Shown here: positions 7,127-11,390 of the stretch, in pieces | How the letters are laid out: every line of letters starts with the position of its first letter | Position numbering within the stretch: the stretch's first letter is position 1 | From: an uncultured Pseudomonadota bacterium | GTDB taxonomy: Bacteria > Pseudomonadota > Gammaproteobacteria > Methylococcales > Methylomonadaceae | DNA length: 11,390 nt | NCBI GenBank assembly: GCA_903953455.1 | Contig: CAJBJW010000038.1 | Location: forward strand, 1 to 11,390 | Direction of reading: 5' to 3' | Program-made: the position numbers and the translations under genes | The notes under the pieces: model-generated | Database searches by the model: none | Seen by the model: only the letters and a program-made list of their open reading frames with translations | What the model was told of the DNA's origin: nothing

Positions 7127-8659
7127 TTAACTATTTTTTTGTGGAGGGAATAGTAATTGAAATGTCGTGCCTTGATTGAGTATTGAACTGACGATGATAT
7201 GACCACCGGCTTTATGGATAATCCCACTGGCAACCGATAAACCAAGTCCAGTGCCTTTGCCGACTTCTTTGGTGGTGAAAAAAGGATCAAAAATGCGAGA
7301 AATTTTTTCTGCTTTCAAGCCACTGCCATTATCGGCCACAGCGATTTCAACAAAGTCACCTTGAATAACTTTTTCACAAGCACTGCATCGCTGAGCTGAA
7401 ACAATATTACTTAAATTCAGTGAAAGCGAAATCTCGCCTTGCGGTTTTTCAATCGCATCTCGGGCATTGACGAATAAATTTACGATAATTTGATAAAGTT
7501 CAGTTTCGTCTAAATTGATAAATATATCAGGTGAAAACGCTGTTTTAATGGCGATATTTTTGGGAATTACGCCTCGCATCATGCCATAGATTTTCTCTAA
7601 AATGGGTTTTAAATCTAATACCGTTGCGGAGGTTTCCACTTCTTGTCGACAGTACGTTAGCATTTGATCGATTAATGTCGCCGCACGTTTCGATGCATTT
7701 TCTATTTGCATGGCGTTATAAATGAATTCTTCTTTTAGCGCATTTTCGTCTGGAAGGTCATCTGCGGCTAATTTACTGAGATCATTAAAGCCAATGACGC
7801 TCGATAAAATATTATTGAAATCATGGGCAATTCCTGCAGTTAAACGCCCTAGACTTTCGAGTTTTTGCAAGTGATGCAACTGCTTGTAGGTATTGTTTTG
7901 CTCGATTTCTTTGTGTTTGCGCTCGCTAATATCTCGCATAAGCACAAAGTAGTGTTGGCTAGGATGGTTGTAGGTTGCAATAATTTCAATAGGTTGAATT
8001 TTACCATCTTTATGCTTGAAATCAGTTTCAAATGATTTCAGAATCTTTTTAGCGCCTTTTGATGTTTTTTGAATTTTCATCCAAATATTTTTTGTTTTAT
8101 CTGACGAGAGAACTTCCAGGTCAATTAATGTCATTTTGCGCAATTCTTTTTCGCTATACCCTGTCATTGTATAAAACGAGTCACCAATATCCAGAAAATG
8201 CCCATCTAAATTCAACTTACAAAAACCATTTGTCGTCGCAAGAAAGGAATCGAATTCTTTATTTCTAAGTTGAAGTTCGCGCTCAATTCGCTTTTTGTCT
8301 GTAATATCAAACCCTACCGCCACGTAGCGCATGGTTTTTCCATCATTATTGCTAAATATAGGAATAATGGTGGTATTTACCCAATAAAACTCACCATTTT
8401 TTTTGCGATTACATATGTCACCATGCCAATTTTCCTCACGTTTGAGAGTTGCCCACATTTGGCTGAAAAATTCAGAAGGATGCATTTCTGAGCGGATTAT
8501 GCTGTGCGGTTTACCTAAAAGTTCTTTTAAATCAAAACCGGAAATATCACAAAATTTATCGTTAATGAATGTAATTTTACCGCTTATATCTGTTTCGCTG
8601 ATAATTGCCGTTTCATTAATTGCGTCCAGTAAATCATCAATTGAGAGTGATGCTGTCAT
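7127..8659 (-). CDS. Soluble PAS-PAS sensor histidine kinase (NtrB/HPK4-like)
   Basis: This is a 510-residue sensor kinase with no signal peptide or membrane segment, so it is expected to be cytoplasmic. PAS domain 1 spans about 7-122 and resembles the Aer/MCP-type redox PAS (FINDKFCDISGF, later NRKKNGEFYWV). PAS domain 2 spans about 134-247 and ends in the PAC-like RDISERKHKE. A short coiled linker leads to the phosphoacceptor H box, GRLTAGIAHDFNNILS, with His279. The ATPase domain has the N box around Asn398 (NLFVNARDAI), G1 ADNGSG (442-447), F box FDPFFTT (457-463) and G2 GKGTGLGL (467-474). A CSAC pair (425-428) lies in the ATPase domain, as in many kinases of this group. ATG 8659 has AGGA seven bases upstream. 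No response regulator is adjacent, so its partner and signal are unknown. It precedes bamA by 109 bases and may have its own promoter. Confidence 0.9.
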   Translation of the reverse strand: MTASLSIDDLLDAINETAIISETDISGKITFINDKFCDISGFDLKELLGKPHSIIRSEMHPSEFFSQMWATLKREENWHGDICNRKKNGEFYWVNTTIIPIFSNNDGKTMRYVAVGFDITDKKRIERELQLRNKEFDSFLATTNGFCKLNLDGHFLDIGDSFYTMTGYSEKELRKMTLIDLEVLSSDKTKNIWMKIQKTSKGAKKILKSFETDFKHKDGKIQPIEIIATYNHPSQHYFVLMRDISERKHKEIEQNNTYKQLHHLQKLESLGRLTAGIAHDFNNILSSVIGFNDLSKLAADDLPDENALKEEFIYNAMQIENASKRAATLIDQMLTYCRQEVETSATVLDLKPILEKIYGMMRGVIPKNIAIKTAFSPDIFINLDETELYQIIVNLFVNARDAIEKPQGEISLSLNLSNIVSAQRCSACEKVIQGDFVEIAVADNGSGLKAEKISRIFDPFFTTKEVGKGTGLGLSVASGIIHKAGGHIIVSSILNQGTTFQLLFPPQKNS

Positions 8660-8666
8660 AACAGAG

Positions 8667-8670
8667 TCCT
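8667..8670 (-). promoter_or_regulatory. Ribosome binding site of the histidine kinase gene
   Basis: AGGA on the minus strand is seven bases before ATG 8659. It supports this start, the only clear start that yields a complete first PAS domain. Confidence 0.55.
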
Positions 8671-8715
8671 AAACGTGAAAAATTGAAGAAGATATTCTAG
8701 TTGAAGTATAAACGA

Positions 8716-8741
8716 ATTATAGTAAAAACCAATCTTGGCAA
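8716..8741 (-). promoter_or_regulatory. Candidate promoter for the histidine kinase gene
   Basis: In the divergent spacer, the minus strand carries a perfect TATAAT at 8716-8721, about 57 bases before ATG 8659. TTGCCA at 8736-8741 is 14 bases upstream, the same hexamer and spacing as the candidate bamA promoter. The -10 match is good and the -35 spacing is poor. The rest of the 188-base spacer (8660-8847) is very AT-rich. It must also hold the promoter of the plus-strand GNAT gene, but no convincing -35/-10 pair could be picked for that direction. Confidence 0.4.
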
Positions 8742-8847
8742 TTACTGATGAAATTCATGTTTATTTTGATGTAAATTTTGATTAAGCATTAGCGGCAGAA
8801 TTGCGCTAAAATAAAGGCTTTTTATTTGTTACTTATATTGAATTTTT

Positions 8848-9441
8848 ATGTCTAAAACTATTCGTATTGAACGTAAAAGCGGTATCGCACTTCAGCAACA
8901 CCTTGATGATTTGGCGCGACTTCGCATTGAAGTATTTCGGGACTTCCCCTATTTGTATGATGGGGATCTCGATTACGAGAAAAAGTATTTGCAAACGTAT
9001 ATTGAATGTGAACAAAGTGTCATTGTACTGGCTTTTGATGGTGAGGAAGTTGTTGGTGCGTCAACAGCCATCCCGATGCAATACGAAACGATAGAAATTC
9101 AACAGCCTTTTATTGACAATGGCTATGATTTAAGCAACGTTTTCTATTGTAGTGAATCTGTATTGAACAAAAATTATCGCGGTTTAGGGCTTGGCGTGCG
9201 TTTTTTTGAGGAACGCGAAGCGCATGCGGCGCAACTTGGCGGATTTGAACATATTACATTTTGCTGTGTTGAGCGACCTTTAGATCACCCAAGACGACCA
9301 GCGGATTATGTGCCGCTGGATGCGTTTTGGAATAAGCGAGGTTATGTCAAGCATCCTGAGTTGCATACCAGTTACCTTTGGAAAGACCTAGATGATGATG
9401 AAGAAACCGCTAAACCAATGACTTTCTGGTTAAAAAAATGA
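8848..9441 (+). CDS. GNAT family N-acetyltransferase (paired with nitrilase-type hydrolase)
   Basis: The 197-residue protein belongs to the GNAT fold, which moves an acetyl group from acetyl-CoA to an amine. The acetyl-CoA pyrophosphate loop of motif A is RGLGLG (111-116), preceded by strand beta4 (NVFYCSESVLNKNYRG) and followed by the expected helix. The N-terminal LARLRIEVFRDFPYLYDGDLDYEKKYL (22-48) is a block I associate with GNAT proteins partnered with, or fused to, carbon-nitrogen hydrolases. The substrate is unknown. ATG 8848 has no Shine-Dalgarno; the next in-frame Met is at residue 77 and would lose the conserved N-terminus, so 8848 is kept. The stop codon overlaps the start of the hydrolase gene (ATGA), indicating coupled translation and joint function. 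Confidence 0.85.
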   Translation: MSKTIRIERKSGIALQQHLDDLARLRIEVFRDFPYLYDGDLDYEKKYLQTYIECEQSVIVLAFDGEEVVGASTAIPMQYETIEIQQPFIDNGYDLSNVFYCSESVLNKNYRGLGLGVRFFEEREAHAAQLGGFEHITFCCVERPLDHPRRPADYVPLDAFWNKRGYVKHPELHTSYLWKDLDDDEETAKPMTFWLKK

Positions 9442-10304
9442 ATGTAAAAATCGCTACTGCACAATATGACATCAGTTTTCTGGAAACTTGGGCTAATTAT
9501 CAGCAAAAAACGGAGCGCTGGGTAAAAGAAGCAGTGGATCAGGGCGCAAAAATTTTGCTTTTCCCTGAATATAACACCATGGAGTTAGCATCGTTATTTC
9601 CTCAAAGCGTGTATTCGTCACTTAGTGAACAGTTAGTTGCGCTGCAAACGTTACACGAAGCTTTTTTGAATTTATTTCAGGGGCTCGCGCAAGAATACCA
9701 ATGCTACATTCAAGCGGGGACATTTCCCGTTTGTATTGCTGACAAAGTGTATCGAAATCGCGCCTATTTATTGATGCCCAATGGAGAATGTGATTTTCAA
9801 GATAAAATCATGATGACGCGTTTTGAAAATGAGCAATGGTTGATTAGTGCGGGTAATGAGCTCAAGTGTTTTGATACAGAGTATGGCCGTATTGCGATCA
9901 ATATTTGCTATGACAGCGAATTTCCACTACTTGCACGCCAGCAAGTGGAAGCTGGGGCAAATTTGATTTTGGTCCCTAGCTGCACCGACACGGTCGCAGG
10001 GTTTCATCGCGTGAAAATTGGCTGCCAAGCGCGTGCGCTTGAAAATCAATGTTACGTTGTGCAGGCCTGTTTAGTGGGTAATGCGCCTTGGTCGGAAGCG
10101 GTTGACGTGAATGTCGGCGCCGCCGGTGTGTACACACCGGTGGATTATGATTTTCCGTCTAATGGCATTTTAGATAGCGGTGAATTTAATGTCCCTCAAT
10201 GGGTTTTTAGTACCATTGATTTACAAAATTGCGAGAAAGTACGTGCGCAAGGTCAAGTATTTAATTACCGTGACTGGTCACGACAATTACATTTTGCCGA
10301 TTAA
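9438..10304 (+). CDS. Carbon-nitrogen hydrolase (nitrilase superfamily, Rim1-like group)
   Basis: This 288-residue enzyme has the nitrilase superfamily fold and a complete Glu-Lys-Cys triad: Glu44 in LLFPEYNTME, Lys123 in FQDKIMMTRFE, and nucleophile Cys157 in INICYDSEFP. Such enzymes hydrolyse amide, carbamoyl or nitrile C-N bonds. From memory of the family, the closest group is the Rim1-like one, whose members are sometimes fused at the N-terminus to an acetyltransferase (class 12 nitrilases). Here the two activities are separate proteins from overlapping genes. The substrate is not established. Length and motif order are intact. There is no clear Shine-Dalgarno, consistent with reinitiation after the GNAT stop. 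A perfect 18-base palindrome lies inside the gene at 10123-10140. Its stop overlaps that of convergent glnE. Confidence 0.9.
   Translation: MNVKIATAQYDISFLETWANYQQKTERWVKEAVDQGAKILLFPEYNTMELASLFPQSVYSSLSEQLVALQTLHEAFLNLFQGLAQEYQCYIQAGTFPVCIADKVYRNRAYLLMPNGECDFQDKIMMTRFENEQWLISAGNELKCFDTEYGRIAINICYDSEFPLLARQQVEAGANLILVPSCTDTVAGFHRVKIGCQARALENQCYVVQACLVGNAPWSEAVDVNVGAAGVYTPVDYDFPSNGILDSGEFNVPQWVFSTIDLQNCEKVRAQGQVFNYRDWSRQLHFAD
10123..10140. repeat. Perfect 18-base palindrome inside the hydrolase gene
   Basis: CCGGTGTGTACACACCGG reads identically on both strands, with no spacer. It is GC-rich compared with its surroundings and encodes part of the AAGVYTPV segment. No T-tract follows, so it is not an intrinsic terminator. 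It could be a chance result of coding constraint, a protein binding site or a cruciform former. Confidence 0.9.
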
Positions 10305-11390
10305 TCAAACAGTGTATGCCAAATTTGCGTGACTTGTTCGCGCAATTGCACGAAGTTTTCTGCAGCGACAAGTGCTTTGTCGCCTTGCAGAACCCGTTTG
10401 TGTCCTGTATCACGATAAGCACAATAAGCTATTTTTAAACTATCGCCCAATTCCTTTGAAATAAAACCTTGTGCATGTAAACAATCGATTAAACGAATAT
10501 TATCCGTGTATTGGGTTATTTTTTCGGGTGCTTGATGGGCCATTGATAGTACGCCAAATTGCACGATAAATTCAATATCCACAATGCCGCCCGCACTTTG
10601 CTTTAAATCAAATGTATCGGCTGATTTTGTGGCAAGTGTGTCACGCATTTTTTTGCGCATATCACCCACCTCTGTTTTCAATACGCCAAGTTCACGCGGC
10701 AAACTTAATACGCGTTTTCGAATAGCCGAAAAGGATTGCTCAATATGTTGGTCGCCAGCAATAAAGCGACTACGAACAAGCGCTTGCAACTCCCATGTCC
10801 ACGCTTGCTGCGTTAAATACGTTTCATACGAATTCAAAAGCGTAACAAGACTGCCAGAATCGCCATTAGGACGCAAACGCAAATCGACTTCGTATAATTC
10901 ACCCGCGAGTAATTTTGTATCTAAAATATGGCGAATTTTTTGCCCTAAACGAACATAGAATTGCGAACTAGGAATCGGTTTTTCACCATTGGTAAGTGCA
11001 TTGATGTCGGCGCAATCATACAGAAAGACCATGTCTAAATCTGAGCCATAACCCAGTTCAATGCCGCCAAATTTACCAAAGCCTAGAATAGCAAAACGGG
11101 GGTTTTCATCATCGCATTCAGGTGGGTATCCGTGTTTTTCAACAAGTGCTTTCCATGCGTGTTTTAAAACTGTTTCAACGATGCTTTCAGCAAGATACGT
11201 TAAATAATCGCTCACCACCATTAACGGTATAACGTCCATAATGTCAGCAGCAGCAATGCGAAGCACATTGACTTGTTTGAACTGACGCAAGGCAATCATC
11301 AAGGCTTCAAGATCATCGCAGTCAATTCGCTGTAATGTGAAATCGAGCTGTAGCAGTAAATCTGCTTTGCATAGGGGTTCATAGAGTGAA
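10301..11390 (-). CDS. glnE: Glutamine synthetase adenylyltransferase GlnE, C-terminal part (5' end outside window)
   Basis: GlnE is the bifunctional enzyme that adenylylates glutamine synthetase (C-terminal domain) and removes the AMP (N-terminal domain) in response to PII and glutamine. The frame is open to the right edge, first full codon at 11389, with SLYEPL matching the LYQPL-type block of the family. The TTG/ATG pair near 11302 is therefore internal. The visible 362 residues correspond to roughly the last 38% of a protein of about 950 residues: ALRQFKQVNVLRIAAADI (33-50), the nucleotidyltransferase core FGKFGGIELGYGSDLD (104-119) with metal-binding Asp117 and Asp119, YEVDLRLRPNGDSG (166-179), and GGIVDIEFIVQFG (267-279) of the helical C-terminal region. 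Everything seen belongs to the adenylylation half. The stop codon lies within TTAA, shared with the convergent hydrolase gene. Confidence 0.96.
   Translation of the reverse strand, partial: SLYEPLCKADLLLQLDFTLQRIDCDDLEALMIALRQFKQVNVLRIAAADIMDVIPLMVVSDYLTYLAESIVETVLKHAWKALVEKHGYPPECDDENPRFAILGFGKFGGIELGYGSDLDMVFLYDCADINALTNGEKPIPSSQFYVRLGQKIRHILDTKLLAGELYEVDLRLRPNGDSGSLVTLLNSYETYLTQQAWTWELQALVRSRFIAGDQHIEQSFSAIRKRVLSLPRELGVLKTEVGDMRKKMRDTLATKSADTFDLKQSAGGIVDIEFIVQFGVLSMAHQAPEKITQYTDNIRLIDCLHAQGFISKELGDSLKIAYCAYRDTGHKRVLQGDKALVAAENFVQLREQVTQIWHTLFD

Noticed and set aside
8749..8759. Short symmetric ATGAA-A-TTCAT in the divergent spacer as an operator
   Set aside because: Arms of five bases are not significant, and no local regulator gene is present.
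8809..8827. Inverted repeat AAATAAA-ggctt-TTTATTT before the GNAT gene
   Set aside because: The stem is only A-T pairs and would be very weak; such repeats are expected by chance in AT-rich spacers and no T-tract terminator follows.
10584..10958. 124-residue open frame antisense to glnE
   Set aside because: It has no recognisable motif and lies entirely opposite a conserved coding region; it looks like a shadow frame.
11300..11302. Start of a 333-residue glnE-like gene at 11302
   Set aside because: The codon there is TTG, the frame stays open to the window edge, and upstream residues match GlnE, so the gene is cut by the edge, not truncated in nature.
1..11390. Defence island, prophage, transposon or CRISPR-like system
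   Set aside because: All large frames are housekeeping or common accessory families with intact motifs; no repeats, integrase, transposase, att-like duplications or unusual clusters of unknown genes were seen.

Overview
The window is an ordinary-looking stretch of chromosome from a Gram-negative bacterium, almost certainly a gammaproteobacterium. The evidence is an outer-membrane biogenesis and lipid A block (bamA, skp, fabZ, lpxA, rnhB) in its classical proteobacterial order, together with a glnE adenylyltransferase. The DNA is moderately AT-rich by eye. A Thiotrichales-like lineage is possible, but nothing here proves a genus. No mobile element, CRISPR array, RNA gene or integration boundary was seen. 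The DNA is densely coding: the longest gene-free stretch is the 188-base divergent spacer at 8660-8847.

Layout. (a) 1-780, plus strand: the 3' part of a spermidine-synthase-like methyltransferase-fold protein, ending 4 bases from a convergent gene. (b) 785-8659, minus strand: eight co-directional genes, in transcription order a PAS-PAS sensor histidine kinase, bamA, skp, fabZ, lpxA, rnhB, truA and a DUF2231 membrane protein. From fabZ onward the genes are separated by 3 to 7 bases or overlap by 4, so they look like one translationally coupled operon. (c) 8848-10304, plus strand: a GNAT acetyltransferase and a carbon-nitrogen hydrolase overlapping by 4 bases. (d) 10301-11390, minus strand: the C-terminal adenylylating part of glnE, entering from beyond the right edge. 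Its stop codon interlocks with that of the hydrolase.

How the genes work together. BamA inserts beta-barrel proteins into the outer membrane and Skp chaperones their precursors across the periplasm. FabZ makes unsaturated acyl-ACPs from 3-hydroxyacyl-ACPs, and LpxA uses 3-hydroxyacyl-ACPs for the first step of lipid A synthesis. RnhB and TruA are RNA-processing housekeeping enzymes carried along in the same transcript. Compared with the enterobacterial order bamA-skp-lpxD-fabZ-lpxA-lpxB-rnhB, both lpxD and lpxB are missing from their usual slots, truA and a DUF2231 gene are appended, and a soluble histidine kinase sits where rseP is usually found upstream of bamA.

I did not find a convincing undescribed system. 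The points most worth a second look are the gapped lipid A cluster, a Met at the LpxA acyl-chain ruler position (predicting a short C10 acyl chain), the uncharacterised GNAT-nitrilase pair, two cysteine pairs in the BamA barrel region, and a perfect 18-base palindrome inside the hydrolase gene.
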